Shown in pieces: positions 15,434 to 25,143 of a DNA stretch of 42,546 nucleotides. Every line of letters begins with the position of its first letter. The stretch's first letter is position 1. This DNA comes from Elusimicrobiota bacterium (GTDB lineage: Bacteria; Elusimicrobiota; Elusimicrobia; JACQPE01), in the NCBI GenBank assembly GCA_016205025.1, contig JACQJO010000078.1, positions 1 to 42,546 of the forward strand, written 5' to 3'. The notes under the pieces are model-generated. The model made no database searches. It was not told the DNA's origin and saw only the letters and a program-made list of their open reading frames with translations. Made by a program: the position numbers and the translations under genes.

Positions 15434-15645
15434 TGTCTATCAAAGAGTTCAAACTCTTTACGCTCCATTCCAGTCTAACTTTCGCGTCCCAACCTGTCCA
15501 TAAACAATCAAACTGTTTACAACCCTTTCAATGTAGCACCGCACTGAACTTATGTCCATAAAACAGTTTGAACTCTTTACGATCGCTAGAAGTGTAGGCA
15601 ACTCCGGGTTAGCTGTCCATAAACCGTTTAAACGGTTTATGGACA
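15434..15645. repeat. Four dyad repeats at ~60-bp spacing
   Basis: Repeat units start at 15434, 15495, 15553 and 15614 (spacing 61, 58, 61). Each begins TGTCCATAAA (TGTCTATCAA in the first) followed by a dyad: AAAGAGTT-CA-AACTCTTT, a decayed second copy, AAACAGTT-TG-AACTCTTT, and AAACCGTT-TA-AACGGTTT. The fourth unit extends to a perfect palindrome flanked by TGTCCAT/ATGGACA. A weaker TGTAG-type motif recurs about 20 bp before units 1, 3 and 4. The array fills the divergent gap between the DUF5659-like operon and the HTH/hsd operon; GC-rich hairpins (CCCGCC-TCT-GGCGGG and CCCCCC...GGGGGG) follow at 15675-15725. The rest of 15402-15808 holds no convincing gene. Confidence 0.7.
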
Positions 15646-15771
15646 AGCTGGCCAAAAATGTTCTAGCAGAGGTGCCCGCCTCTGGCGGGCCTGCTGTCCC
15701 CCCGAGCTCTGCGAGCGGGGGGCTAGGGGCTGCCGGGTTCATGGTTCGGACCATTGGCGCGAAAAAAATGT

Positions 15772-15800
15772 TTAACTAACCAGTCAAAAATTAGTTTAAT
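15772..15800 (+). promoter_or_regulatory. Candidate promoter of the HTH/hsd operon
   Basis: TTAACT (15772-15777), 17-bp spacer, TTTAAT (15795-15800), 8 nt before the ATG at 15809 and with no Shine-Dalgarno sequence. An imperfect inverted repeat TTAACTAA/TTAGTTTAA spans both boxes and could be an operator. Confidence 0.4.
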
Positions 15801-15808
15801 GTGTTTTC

Positions 15809-16018
15809 ATGAGCAAACGTTGCGACCTTCTTACTACCGAAGAAACCTGCCAGCTTTTGCAAATCAGTCGCCAAACGCTTTATTCGTGGATTGAGCTAGA
15901 CAAGATTAAACCTTGGCGAAAATTAGGCGGCCGGGGGGCCTGGTTTTTCTTCCGCAACGAGGCGTTGAAGGCCAAAAATAAAAAATACTTGAGGGTAAAA
16001 AATGGCACAAAAAAATAA
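15809..16018 (+). CDS. HTH_17/excisionase-family DNA-binding protein
   Basis: 69 residues with a MerR/excisionase-type winged helix: [20 protein letters not shown] followed by [21 protein letters not shown], the usual order of recognition helix and wing. Such proteins act as excisionases or small regulators. It overlaps the hsdM start by 17 bp in another frame, so it is first in the restriction-modification operon and may control it. The dyad array upstream is a candidate target. ATG 15809 is the first start of the conserved part. Confidence 0.85.
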   Translation: MSKRCDLLTTEETCQLLQISRQTLYSWIELDKIKPWRKLGGRGAWFFFRNEALKAKNKKYLRVKNGTKK

Positions 16019-17573
16019 AACTACTGAGACAAAAAATGGGAACGGCACTACGCTTGGCTTTGAGGCCAAGCTTTGGCAAGCGGCTGATAAGCTTCGGAAC
16101 AACATGGACGCTGCCGAATATAAGCATGTCGTCCTCGGGTTGATCTTTTTGAAATATATTTCAGATGCTTTTGAGGAGCATCATGCCCAACTGCTTGCCG
16201 ATAAGAAGGGCGGCGCGGATCCGGAGGACGCAGACGAATACAGGGCCTTTAATATTTTTTGGGTGCCCAAGGCGGCCCGCTGGAAACATTTGCAAGATAG
16301 CGCCAAGCAGCCCAATATCGGAAAACTTATTGATGACGCCATGGTTGCCATTGAACGCGAGAATAAGACATTGAAAGGCGTTCTTCCCAAAGACTATGGC
16401 CGCCCCGCGCTTGATAAGCAACGCCTTGGCGAACTGATGGACCTAATCGGCACTATTGCTCTAAAAGATAAGGAGAACCGTTCCAGGGATATTTTGGGTC
16501 GGGTCTACGAATACTTTTTGTCCTTATTTGCCAGCGCCGAAGGCAAAAAAGGCGGACAGTTCTATACCCCACAATGCGTGGTACAGGTGCTGGTTGAGCT
16601 TCTGGCCCCATACAAAGGCCGCGTTTACGATCCTTGCTGCGGCTCCGGGGGCATGTTCGTTCAGAGTGAAAAATTTATTGAGAAGCATGGCGGCAAACTT
16701 GGCGACATCAGCATTTACGGCCAGGAGTCAAACCCTACCACTTGGAAACTGGCAAAAATGAATTTGGCTATTCGGGGCATTGATGCCAACCTCGGCCCGG
16801 AACACGCCGATAGTTTTCATCGAGACTTGCACCCGGACTTGAAGGCGGACTACATCCTCGCCAATCCGCCTTTTAATTCAAGCGATTGGGGAGGAGAACG
16901 CTTACGGGAGGATAAACGCTGGAAGCTTGGACCGCCGCCGGTTAATAACGCCAACTTTGGCTGGGTTCAGCATTTTATTTATCACCTAAGCCCCACCGGC
17001 CTTGCGGGATTCGTGCTTGCCAATGGCAGCATGTCGAGCAACACGAGCGGCGAGGGAGAAATTCGTAAAAACATGATTGAGGCCGACCTCGTAGATTGCA
17101 TGGTGGCTTTGCCCGGGCAGCTTTTCTATTCGACCCAGATTCCTGTTTGCCTTTGGTTTCTTGCCCGCAATAAGCAGAACGGAAGATTCCATGACCGCCG
17201 CGGCAAAGTGCTTTTCATAGACGCGCGCAAAATGGGCAGGATGATTGATCGCGTTCACCGGGAACTGACCGAAGATGACATTTGCAAAATTTCCGATACC
17301 TACCACGCCTGGCGCGGGGACAAGGAATGTAAGCAGAAGTATGAAGATGTCCCGGGTTTCTGTAAGAGCGTTGCGCTCGATGAAATCCGTCAGCATGGCC
17401 ATGTCCTCACACCCGGGCGCTATGTAGGGGCCGAAGAGATGGAGGATGACGGAGAACCCATTGAAGACAAAATGAAGCGCCTCTCCGCCCAACTTAAGGA
17501 ACAGTTTAAGGAGTCCGCTAAACTAGAGCAGGCGATTAGGGAAAGCCTCAAGAAGGTGGGCTACGGCTTTTAG
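16002..17573 (+). CDS. hsdM: Type I restriction-modification methyltransferase subunit
   Basis: Adenine-N6 methyltransferase of a type I system; methylates host DNA together with HsdS. The N-terminal HsdM helical domain is visible ([20 protein letters not shown]). SAM-binding motif [12 protein letters not shown] lies near residues 209-220 and the catalytic NPPF near 287-290, followed by a complete C-terminal region. 523 residues is a standard length. Start overlaps the HTH gene; hsdS follows after 9 bp. Confidence 0.95.
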   Translation: MAQKNKTTETKNGNGTTLGFEAKLWQAADKLRNNMDAAEYKHVVLGLIFLKYISDAFEEHHAQLLADKKGGADPEDADEYRAFNIFWVPKAARWKHLQDSAKQPNIGKLIDDAMVAIERENKTLKGVLPKDYGRPALDKQRLGELMDLIGTIALKDKENRSRDILGRVYEYFLSLFASAEGKKGGQFYTPQCVVQVLVELLAPYKGRVYDPCCGSGGMFVQSEKFIEKHGGKLGDISIYGQESNPTTWKLAKMNLAIRGIDANLGPEHADSFHRDLHPDLKADYILANPPFNSSDWGGERLREDKRWKLGPPPVNNANFGWVQHFIYHLSPTGLAGFVLANGSMSSNTSGEGEIRKNMIEADLVDCMVALPGQLFYSTQIPVCLWFLARNKQNGRFHDRRGKVLFIDARKMGRMIDRVHRELTEDDICKISDTYHAWRGDKECKQKYEDVPGFCKSVALDEIRQHGHVLTPGRYVGAEEMEDDGEPIEDKMKRLSAQLKEQFKESAKLEQAIRESLKKVGYGF

Positions 17574-17582
17574 ATAGGACTG

Positions 17583-18797
17583 ATGAAAACCGCCAATTGG
17601 AAGCGAGTTCCGTTTAACAAAGCGGTCTGGGTCAATCCGCCGACGGCGCTTGTCCGTGGCGAGACCTATCCTTTTGTCGACATGCAAGCGCTCAATCCCT
17701 CATCCCGAGAGGTTGGTCCAAGCGAGTATCGAACCTTCACCGGAGGTGGGTCGCGATTTTTCACGGGGGACACATTGATGGCCCGAATCACACCATGCTT
17801 GGAGAACGGGAAAATTGCCCAGTTTCGAGGCCCAACGCCGGAAGCAGTCGCTCACGGGTCAACCGAGTTTATCGTGATTCGTGGTAGGGATGGTATGACG
17901 GACAACAACTTCGCTTATTACTTGACCCGTTCTGAAATCGTCCGAAGCTTCGCGATTGCTCAGATGACTGGAACTTCCGGCAGGCAGCGCGTTCCGACGG
18001 AAGCATTGAGCCATCTTCAGGTAGCACTTCCTCCGCTCGATGACCAGCGGATGATTTCAAGAATCTTAGGTTCGCTCGATGACAAAATCGAGCTCAACCG
18101 GCGGATGAATGAGACGCTGGAGGGGATAGCGCAGGCACTGTTCAAAAATTGGATTGCGGATGTGATTGAAAGTAAACTTCCTGAGGGCTGGCGAAAAGGT
18201 AAGCTTGAAGAGCTTGTCTCTATAAATAAAGAAATAGTTACTCCCAGCAATTTTCCGAAAGAAACTTTTGACTATTACAGCATCCCGGCATTTGACGAAG
18301 GACGTTTGCCAAAACCTGAGATGGGAGATCAAATTCAGAGCAATAAGTTTGTCGTACCATTGAACGCAGTACTACTCTCTAAACTTAATCCCAGAATTCC
18401 TCGTGTCTGGTTGCCGAGCGTCTACGCCAAGCGCCGTTCTATATGTTCTACAGAATTCCTCGTTGCGCTCCCGAAACCCCACATCTCGCGCGAATATCTT
18501 TTTGGTCTATTCACCTCGCGGGCATTTTTTGAAGTTTTTGCCACTCTCGTAACAGGAACTTCGGGTAGTCATCAGCGGGTAAAGCCCGACTATCTAGTAG
18601 CAATGGATGTAATAATTCCACCACAGAATCTCATGGACCGCTTCACAAAAATGACACACCCTCTGTATGAAAAAATCGTGCAAAATTTAGAAGAATCCCG
18701 CATCCTAGCGGCCATACGCGATACCTTGTTGCCGAAACTTATTTCTGACGAATTACGAATACCCAATGCTAAGCGCATCATTGGAGAGCATCCCTAA
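17583..18797 (+). CDS. hsdS: Type I restriction-modification specificity subunit
   Basis: Recognises a bipartite DNA target. Two target-recognition domains (about 1-145 and 195-350) are separated by the central conserved helix region (PLDDQRMISRILGSLDDKIEL near 147-167) and followed by a second such region (LEESRILAAIRDTLLPKL). 404 residues is typical. The second half is visibly more AT-rich in codon choice than the first, in keeping with domain swapping among hsdS genes. The stop overlaps the next ATG. Confidence 0.93.
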   Translation: MKTANWKRVPFNKAVWVNPPTALVRGETYPFVDMQALNPSSREVGPSEYRTFTGGGSRFFTGDTLMARITPCLENGKIAQFRGPTPEAVAHGSTEFIVIRGRDGMTDNNFAYYLTRSEIVRSFAIAQMTGTSGRQRVPTEALSHLQVALPPLDDQRMISRILGSLDDKIELNRRMNETLEGIAQALFKNWIADVIESKLPEGWRKGKLEELVSINKEIVTPSNFPKETFDYYSIPAFDEGRLPKPEMGDQIQSNKFVVPLNAVLLSKLNPRIPRVWLPSVYAKRRSICSTEFLVALPKPHISREYLFGLFTSRAFFEVFATLVTGTSGSHQRVKPDYLVAMDVIIPPQNLMDRFTKMTHPLYEKIVQNLEESRILAAIRDTLLPKLISDELRIPNAKRIIGEHP

Positions 18798-19918
18798 TGG
18801 AAGATTTGGATGTCCTTGTACCGCATTTTCGTCGGACAAAAGAGCGCTGGCCCGAGGCACCTACGCTTTCCAGTCATTATAAAGCCGTAAGAAAAAATTA
18901 TGAGGGAGATAAGCATGGGTTAGTCGCTACCATCAAGTCATTTATAGAGTGCGCGTGCCTAACCATTCTTGGCGAATTTGGGAAAACTATGCCATCTTCC
19001 GATCCGTCAACCACAGAGCTTCTTGTTGAAGCATTAAAACCGCTTGGACTTCAGAATAGCAGGGGTGCAAGCAGGGTCGACAAGCTTTTGTCGGCGCATA
19101 ATAAGTTGGCCGATGCTCTTACCGAAATTCGTAACGAAAACGATCCCGTAGCACATGGGAAGGATGGTTTCGTTGATTCATTAACCAGCAACGAGCTCCG
19201 TGCATTTCTTATTACGGCAGACACCATTTTGGCGCTACTTCTTTGTGCACACGATGGAACCGAACCAGATCTCCAGTTTACGCGGGAACCGTATGAAAGA
19301 TTTACGCATCTTCACGAAAGAGTCGACCGTTCCGTGGCCGTTGAGGCAGCCATTGAAGATGACGACGAACGCCAGGTTGTTGTGATTAAACTTAGAACGG
19401 GCAATCTTCAGGAGGGCGTTGAATTAAGAATTGAACCGAGCCGGTTGCTTTATGCGATCGACAGAACAGCATATGTCGAATTTTTGGCTTCATCATCGCT
19501 AGAAACCCAGCCTGCTACTGTCTTGCCTGTTATTTCGGAAAAAAAAACTACAGAATCCATCCCCTTTTTACGCCCATCTGAATCTCCGCCACCGGCGGCA
19601 GCGGTTGTTTCCTTTTATCGAGGAGGGCTGTTACCCCTGAAGAAGGCTCTGGCTCGGTACTTAAAATCTTTTGGGCTTTTGGCTGTGGAAGCTCATTCTG
19701 GCGGCAATTTTTTGGATTCCATATTAGCTACAGATGAACGACACATGGGTTTGGACTGGAGCGAACGAGAATCTCTTCAGGCTGCAATGAAAGTTGCTCT
19801 TAGAAGGACATTGGTTAAGTTCGGAATTGACCAGGAATTGGCAGAACAAGGCGCGGGACAAATTATTTCGTGGTTAAAGATTCAGACTGCGGGCTTAACG
19901 ACAAAGGAACCCACTTGA
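18797..19918 (+). CDS. Abi_C/HEPN-like protein inside the hsd operon
   Basis: 373 residues. The N-terminal half resembles the abortive-infection C-terminal-type domain: FIECACLTILGEFG, then HNKLADALTEIRNENDPVAHG, where RN...H matches the HEPN-type catalytic signature of RNases, though with one residue more between Arg and His than the usual range. The C-terminal half has a Pro/Ser-rich linker and a helical segment ending EQGAGQIISWLK, not recognised. Position between hsdS and hsdR, with an ATG overlapping the hsdS stop, implies co-expression and suggests a backup defence effector or regulator. Function is inference. Confidence 0.65.
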   Translation: MEDLDVLVPHFRRTKERWPEAPTLSSHYKAVRKNYEGDKHGLVATIKSFIECACLTILGEFGKTMPSSDPSTTELLVEALKPLGLQNSRGASRVDKLLSAHNKLADALTEIRNENDPVAHGKDGFVDSLTSNELRAFLITADTILALLLCAHDGTEPDLQFTREPYERFTHLHERVDRSVAVEAAIEDDDERQVVVIKLRTGNLQEGVELRIEPSRLLYAIDRTAYVEFLASSSLETQPATVLPVISEKKTTESIPFLRPSESPPPAAAVVSFYRGGLLPLKKALARYLKSFGLLAVEAHSGGNFLDSILATDERHMGLDWSERESLQAAMKVALRRTLVKFGIDQELAEQGAGQIISWLKIQTAGLTTKEPT

Positions 19919-19926
19919 CCAACAAG

Positions 19927-19941
19927 AAAGGGGACAGGTCT
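19927..19941 (+). repeat. Possible dispersed-repeat remnant
   Basis: AAAGGGGACAGGTCT, just before the membrane-protein gene, resembles a motif I recall near IS200/REP-type transposase genes in other bacteria. The GGGG run may simply serve as a ribosome binding site. Weak call. Confidence 0.2.
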
Positions 19942-19952
19942 GCAAATTAAAA

Positions 19953-20501
19953 ATGGACAGGGTATTCCGAAAGCTTTGGGTTGATTTTGTGGCCAAACAT
20001 AAAAAATTGGCATATGAGGATATTTATCATGATTTAGAGCAGGTTTCGGCTCGCGTGGGTAATTTTTGGGGTGGCCATATAACAGAAGCAGTAAATAGTA
20101 TGACGCAACAGGTTCTTGGTAGCTTTCGCGATCAATGGCTGCATTTAGCTAAGGACGCGTGGGACAGACAGGGAAATGGATCAGCCGAAGCCTATTTGCA
20201 GCATTACAAATTAAGTCAGGATGAGGAACTAAAACACTTAGAAAAAATTGGTGCCGAGCTTTCCAGAGGATATTGGGGTAGTTGGGATCGGCTCAGAGAG
20301 CGAGCTCAGACTTTAGAACTTGATACTGAAGGAAAAATTCAAAATTGGGTTGCGGAGAGAAAGCGAAAAAAAGAAGAGCAAAAACAGCAGTGGCTGATAG
20401 GATTGGGGGGCGTGGTGATAGGGCTGATTGTTCCACCCATGTTGGGATGGTTCAGAGACGGATTTGTTTGGTTATCAAAATTTTTTACAGGTGGTAAATG
20501 A
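19953..20501 (+). CDS. Tail-anchored membrane protein inside the hsd operon
   Basis: 182 residues: a soluble, highly helical, Trp-rich N-terminal region (to about 145) with a charged coiled-coil-like stretch ([11 protein letters not shown]), then a single hydrophobic segment ([19 protein letters not shown], about 148-166) and a short tail. No family recognised. A purine-rich GGGGACAGG lies upstream of ATG 19953, and its stop overlaps the hsdR start (ATGA), so it is tightly coupled to restriction-subunit expression. It could tether or regulate the system at the membrane, or be a separate abortive effector; nothing in the sequence decides between these. Confidence 0.7.
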   Translation: MDRVFRKLWVDFVAKHKKLAYEDIYHDLEQVSARVGNFWGGHITEAVNSMTQQVLGSFRDQWLHLAKDAWDRQGNGSAEAYLQHYKLSQDEELKHLEKIGAELSRGYWGSWDRLRERAQTLELDTEGKIQNWVAERKRKKEEQKQQWLIGLGGVVIGLIVPPMLGWFRDGFVWLSKFFTGGK

Positions 20502-23500
20502 ACTCGACGTCAGGGATGAGTGAATCCGAAATCGAAAGCGTTGCGCTCGAATGGTTTCGGGAATTAGGTTACGCTGTTCTATGCGGTCCCGATATTGCGC
20601 CTGGCGAGCCTGGCACTCACCGGGAGCGGTACGAAGAGCCGATTCTGCCGCGCCAGCTTAAAGAGGCGTTGGTAAAGCTTAATCCAGAAATTCCTGCCGA
20701 AGCTCTGGAGGAAGCGTTTCGCAAGCTCAGCCGGTCGGATTTCCCATCGCTCATTCAAAATAACCACGCCTTCCATCGCATGCTTGTGGATGGAGTGGAC
20801 GTTGAGTACCGAGTGGTTGGGCGCATTGTGCATGACAAGGCGCGGCTTGTGGATTTTGAAGACCCCGATAACAACGATTGGGTAGCGGTTAATCAATTCA
20901 CTGTTGTTGAAGGCCAGAACAACCGCCGACCGGACGTTGTTCTTTTCCTCAATGGGTTGCCCTTGGGCGTGATTGAGCTTAAGAATCCAGCAGATGAAAA
21001 CGCCACAATCTGGACTGCGTTTAATCAATTGCAGACTTACAAACAACAAATCCCGTCCCTTTTCGCTTTTAATGAAGCGCTGGTGATATCTGATGGGCTC
21101 GAGGCCCGGATTGGTTCCCTTACCGCGAACCGGGAGTGGTTTTTACCCTGGCGAACCATCGGCGGCGAGGACTTAGTCTCAAGCGTTACGCCGCAACTTG
21201 AGGTTCTTATTAAAGGGGTATTCGATAAAAATCGTTTTCTTCAATACCTTCGGCATTTCATTGTGTTTGAGGAGGAATTCGGCGGATCGTTGATTAAAAA
21301 ATTAGCTGGATACCACCAGTTCCATGCCGTAAATATGGCTGTCGAGGAAACTGTCCGCGCTTCCAGGCCGCCTCTAGAACCTTTTGCGGACCGTGTAGCT
21401 GAAGAAAAAGGCGTTTATTACGCTAAAAGTGGCGGCGGCAATCCGGGCGACCGCCGGGCTGGCGTGGTGTGGCATACCCAGGGGTCCGGCAAAAGCCTCA
21501 CTATGGCCTTTTACGCCGGCCGGATTATTCTTAATCAAGCAATGCAGAATCCCACTCTTGTGGTTATCACCGACCGCAATGACCTTGATGACCAGCTTTT
21601 TGGGACATTTTCCAGATGTCATGAGCTTCTGCGGCAAAAGCCTGTGCAGGCCAGGGACAGGACCAATCTGCGCGAGCTTCTCAAGGTGGCGGCCGGTGGA
21701 GTCGTGTTTACGACTATTCAGAAATTTTTACCAGAGCAGAAAGGAGATAGCTTTCCAAAACTCTCCGAGCGGCGCAACATTGTGGTTATTGCGGATGAGG
21801 CGCATCGGAGCCAGTATGATTTCATTGATGGCTTTGCTCGCCACATGCGGGACGCCTTGCCCAATGCTTCTTTTATCGGATTTACCGGAACGCCCATAGA
21901 ACTGACCGACAAAAATACGCGTTCTGTTTTTGGCGATTACATCAGCATTTATGATATCCAGAGGGCGGTCCAGGACGGCGCTACCGTGCCTATTTATTAC
22001 GAGAGCCGTTTAGCCAAACTGGAACTCAAGGAATCGGAAAAACCGCGGCTAGATGAAGAGTTTGAGGAAATCACCGAGAATGAAGAAACCGAGCACAAGG
22101 AAAGACTTAAAACCAGGTGGGCTCAGCTCGAAGCTGTTGTTGGAACGGATAAACGTATTCAAATTATCGCCCAAGACATCGTGAATCACTTTGAACAGCG
22201 CTTGGAAGCAATGGATGGCAAAGCCATGATTGTTGCCATGAGCCGCCGCATCTGCGTGGAGCTCTACAATGCCATTATTAAGCTGTGCCCCAAGTGGCAT
22301 GACGGGGACGACACGAAAGGCGTTATGAAAATCGTAATGACCGGATCCGCTTCCGACCGGCTGGACTGGCAACAGCACATTCGAAATAAGCCCCGCCGCG
22401 AGGCCCTCGCCAAACGCTTTAAGGACCCCGGCGATCCCATGAAACTCGTCATTGTGCGGGACATGTGGCTTACAGGCTTTGACGCGCCTTGCCTGCATAC
22501 CATGTACGTGGATAAACCTATGCGCGGCCACAGCTTAATGCAGGCCATCGCCCGAGTTAACAGAGTTTTTAAGGATAAACCGGGCGGATTGGTTGCGGAT
22601 TATTTGGGTCTTGCTGATTTTTTAAGAAAAGCACTGGCTAACTATACCGACAGCGGAGGTAAAGGCAAGACGGCCATTGATCAGGAAGAGATTGTGGCCG
22701 TAATGGTTGAGAAATACGAAATTTGTCACGGACTTTTTGATGGTTTCGATTGGTCAAAATGGACAAGGGGGTCGCCCGCTGAGCGTTTAGGGTTGCTCCC
22801 TGCCGCCCAGGAATATATTTTGGCACAGGAAGATGGCAAGACCCGGCTTATTAAAGCCGTTACCGAACTCTCGCAAACTTTTGCCTTGGCAGTTCCACAT
22901 GAAAAGGCGTTGGAGATTCGGGACGATGTGTCATTTTTCCAGGCCGTGCGGGCCGCTCTTGTAAAATCCGGAGCCCCTGATCCAAAGCCGGGGGAGGATT
23001 TAGATCACGCGATCCGGCAGTTGGTATCAAAGGCTGTGGCCTCTGACGGCGTTATTGATATTTTTGCTGCAGCCGGACTAAAAAAGCCGGACATTTCTAT
23101 CCTATCGGATGAATTTTTGGCAGAGGTGCGAAACCTGCCGCACAAAAACTTAGCGGCCGAACTTTTGCGCCGGTTGCTTAACGATGAGATCAAGGCGCGT
23201 TCGCGCAAAAATCTTGTTCAATCGCGGTCATTTGCGGAAATGCTTGAACGTTCAATCCGGGCATATCAAAACCGCGCCATAGAAACCGCTCAAGTTATTG
23301 AGGAGTTAATTGGCTTGGCTAAGGATATGCGCGAAGCGAACCGCAGGGGAGAAAAATTGGGACTTACGGAGGACGAGGTCGCATTCTATGACGCCCTGGA
23401 AACCAACGACAGCGCCGTCAAAGTATTGGGCGATGAAACCCTACGAGCCATAGCGCGAGAGCTTATCGTAACAGTCCAAAATAACGTAACCATCGACTGG

Positions 23501-23647
23501 ACGGTCAAAGAAAGCGTCCGGGCAAAACTACGGGTCATGGTGAAACGCATCCTCCGCAAGTACGGCTACCCGCCGGACAAACAGGAAAAAGCCACGCAAA
23601 CCGTCCTCGAGCAAGCAGAGTTGCTGTGCAAGGATTGGGTCGCATAG
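20498..23647 (+). CDS. hsdR: Type I restriction endonuclease subunit
   Basis: ATP-dependent translocase-nuclease of the type I system. N-terminal PD-(D/E)xK nuclease: [19 protein letters not shown] near residues 144-162. SF2 motor: Walker A HTQGSGKS near 325-332, DEAH box [11 protein letters not shown] near 431-441, FTGTPIE motif III region and RVNR motif VI region. The C-terminal helical HsdM-interaction domain is present to residue 1049, so the gene appears complete. Start overlaps the preceding stop; 3' end converges on the protease gene 9 bp away with no obvious terminator. Confidence 0.95.
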   Translation: MNSTSGMSESEIESVALEWFRELGYAVLCGPDIAPGEPGTHRERYEEPILPRQLKEALVKLNPEIPAEALEEAFRKLSRSDFPSLIQNNHAFHRMLVDGVDVEYRVVGRIVHDKARLVDFEDPDNNDWVAVNQFTVVEGQNNRRPDVVLFLNGLPLGVIELKNPADENATIWTAFNQLQTYKQQIPSLFAFNEALVISDGLEARIGSLTANREWFLPWRTIGGEDLVSSVTPQLEVLIKGVFDKNRFLQYLRHFIVFEEEFGGSLIKKLAGYHQFHAVNMAVEETVRASRPPLEPFADRVAEEKGVYYAKSGGGNPGDRRAGVVWHTQGSGKSLTMAFYAGRIILNQAMQNPTLVVITDRNDLDDQLFGTFSRCHELLRQKPVQARDRTNLRELLKVAAGGVVFTTIQKFLPEQKGDSFPKLSERRNIVVIADEAHRSQYDFIDGFARHMRDALPNASFIGFTGTPIELTDKNTRSVFGDYISIYDIQRAVQDGATVPIYYESRLAKLELKESEKPRLDEEFEEITENEETEHKERLKTRWAQLEAVVGTDKRIQIIAQDIVNHFEQRLEAMDGKAMIVAMSRRICVELYNAIIKLCPKWHDGDDTKGVMKIVMTGSASDRLDWQQHIRNKPRREALAKRFKDPGDPMKLVIVRDMWLTGFDAPCLHTMYVDKPMRGHSLMQAIARVNRVFKDKPGGLVADYLGLADFLRKALANYTDSGGKGKTAIDQEEIVAVMVEKYEICHGLFDGFDWSKWTRGSPAERLGLLPAAQEYILAQEDGKTRLIKAVTELSQTFALAVPHEKALEIRDDVSFFQAVRAALVKSGAPDPKPGEDLDHAIRQLVSKAVASDGVIDIFAAAGLKKPDISILSDEFLAEVRNLPHKNLAAELLRRLLNDEIKARSRKNLVQSRSFAEMLERSIRAYQNRAIETAQVIEELIGLAKDMREANRRGEKLGLTEDEVAFYDALETNDSAVKVLGDETLRAIARELIVTVQNNVTIDWTVKESVRAKLRVMVKRILRKYGYPPDKQEKATQTVLEQAELLCKDWVA

Positions 23648-23656
23648 AATTTGCGG

Positions 23657-24658
23657 TCATTCTTGAATAATATTTTCAGCCAAAAAAGTATCAATGGCTT
23701 CTAAGATGAATTTTGCCGGATAACCTACACCTAAATTTAACTTGGTTCTTTCAATTTCGAACTTAGGGTGGTATCGGGAGGCACGATTGTCAATAATTTG
23801 TTCCCAGGGTACCTCTCGGCTTATAATTCCCAGAAGACGCATTTCTACGGATACGATACCAAGGCCGTAGGTCGTATGTCTGGAGAAAATTGGACCCCCG
23901 CTGTCGCCGGGCATTGGGCCGTTGTCTATTAAAAAAGCTGATGGACCATAATTGTGTTGAACGTAACCTTTTGTTGTTGGGCTGGCTATGACTCCTGACC
24001 GGGCAATCGGATGGAGCCAGTCTACTTTGTTGGTTCCAAATGGAAAACCCATGAATACTATTTCCTTGAGTTGGCTTTCATCGCCAGCGGGTTCATCCAG
24101 CATATCAGGCAGCGGAATATTAACCGTATCCCTCCATATCTGAGGTTCGGTTGATTTTCCAAGACTGTAAGCCTCGGCTTGGGCCACAATTTGAGCCCGG
24201 TCTTTTATATTTTTTGTATTTAGATAAATGACGGCAACATCTATAGACGGATCCGATGGGAAGACTACGTTTCGGGGGGCAGATGTCGCTAGTGGTATTT
24301 GATATGAGACGACCCGCGGTTGACCTCGAGTAGCATCCAGATCATTAAGGTTTCGATTGGCAAAAACAGTCAACTCAACCCCGTAATCATTTATTGGGTC
24401 ATCTGTTTCCACAACATGCCTCGCTGTTGCAAGGAATACATGAACATAATTTCCAGAACTTTTTTCTACGAAAAATCCAGTGGCGATTGTGGGAATATTT
24501 TTTCTGGTCCGTACCTCTAGTGGCACTACAGCTTTTCGAATATTGCCAATAGGTGACGCATGGGAATCAATTCTATTGCCGATCTCAAAAAATATGCAGA
24601 CTGCCAAAGATAGAGCCGCTGTTTTGAGTCGCCCTAGAAAGGAAAAGGATAACGTCAT
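23657..24658 (-). CDS. Exported trypsin-like serine protease
   Basis: 333 residues from ATG 24658; the frame is open further upstream but this ATG overlaps the PIN stop (CTATGA) and begins an evident signal sequence or membrane anchor (LGRLKTAALSLAV, about 8-25). Chymotrypsin-fold triad: His81 in ATARHVV, Asp140 in SIDVAVI, Ser253 in PGDSGGP. All three are present, so it should be active in the periplasm or at the membrane. Third gene of the XRE-ImmA / PIN operon, an unusual partner for those two. Codon use is AT-richer than the flanking chromosome. Whether it is an effector, a sensor or a passenger is unknown. Confidence 0.88.
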   Translation of the reverse strand: MTLSFSFLGRLKTAALSLAVCIFFEIGNRIDSHASPIGNIRKAVVPLEVRTRKNIPTIATGFFVEKSSGNYVHVFLATARHVVETDDPINDYGVELTVFANRNLNDLDATRGQPRVVSYQIPLATSAPRNVVFPSDPSIDVAVIYLNTKNIKDRAQIVAQAEAYSLGKSTEPQIWRDTVNIPLPDMLDEPAGDESQLKEIVFMGFPFGTNKVDWLHPIARSGVIASPTTKGYVQHNYGPSAFLIDNGPMPGDSGGPIFSRHTTYGLGIVSVEMRLLGIISREVPWEQIIDNRASRYHPKFEIERTKLNLGVGYPAKFILEAIDTFLAENIIQE

Positions 24659-25113
24659 AGGCCAAACCCCAGGCGCAGTTCGTTGAATCTGGTTTGGTCT
24701 AAAACATTTGCTTGGACAGCGGCCTCGAGAAGATTTCTGGTGCCCAGGGAATTGTTGGAACCGAGCTTGGCGGTTATTTCCCTTTTTACCGCGCGCTCGT
24801 CGGAGGCCACTGTCCAGCCGCGTTTTACGGCAGCGGCCATGCAAGCGGACTCGCCGGAGCCGAAGCGAGTGCGGTATTGAGCATATAGCTCTATTTCGGA
24901 TATGTCCGCAATTTCAAATTCCTCAAGCCAGCCCGCCTTGATCGCTTTGCGCAGCTTGAGCCGCTGACTTCGCCTGTGGACCTCATCTAAAACATGGTTC
25001 GGGGTCAGGAATTTGTACTGCTTGAGTTTGGGCAGGATTTGGAGCTGATTCATATCAAGCAAATTGATCAAGACATTCGCATCGAGTACGACCGTTTGTT
25101 GTTGAGTTGCCAA
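24655..25113 (-). CDS. PIN-domain protein (ribonuclease-like)
   Basis: 152 residues with the PIN acidic quartet visible: Asp11 (VLDANVLI), Glu44 (LDEVHRR), Glu88 (GSGESACMAAA) and Asp105 (VASDERAV). PIN proteins are Mg-dependent RNases, commonly toxins. TTG start at 25113, 30 bp after the ImmA gene; no better ATG in the conserved region. Such PIN proteins often follow XRE-ImmA genes, forming a toxin-antitoxin-like unit. A typical small VapB-type antitoxin gene is absent, leaving the ImmA-XRE protein as the likely controller. Confidence 0.85.
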   Translation of the reverse strand: MATQQQTVVLDANVLINLLDMNQLQILPKLKQYKFLTPNHVLDEVHRRSQRLKLRKAIKAGWLEEFEIADISEIELYAQYRTRFGSGESACMAAAVKRGWTVASDERAVKREITAKLGSNNSLGTRNLLEAAVQANVLDQTRFNELRLGFGL

Positions 25114-25143
25114 TTGAAGAATCCTTTGTTGATGAAGCCTTTT

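Noticed and set aside
15434..15645. A CRISPR array
   Set aside because: The units are imperfect, the conserved part is itself a variable dyad, spacers are too short and uneven, and no cas gene is present in the window.
15458..15754. Minus-strand open frame through the same array
   Set aside because: It crosses the dyad repeats and hairpins, shows no recognisable motif, and has no ribosome site.
15552..15779. A small plus-strand gene of 75 codons starting MSIKQFELFT
   Set aside because: It runs through two units of the dyad array and through GC-rich hairpins; unit spacing is not a multiple of three, so the repeats are not conserved as protein.
24659..24844. N-terminal extension of the trypsin-like protease
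   Set aside because: It lies within the PIN gene in another frame and reads as a basic low-quality sequence; the signal peptide begins at ATG 24658, which overlaps the PIN stop.
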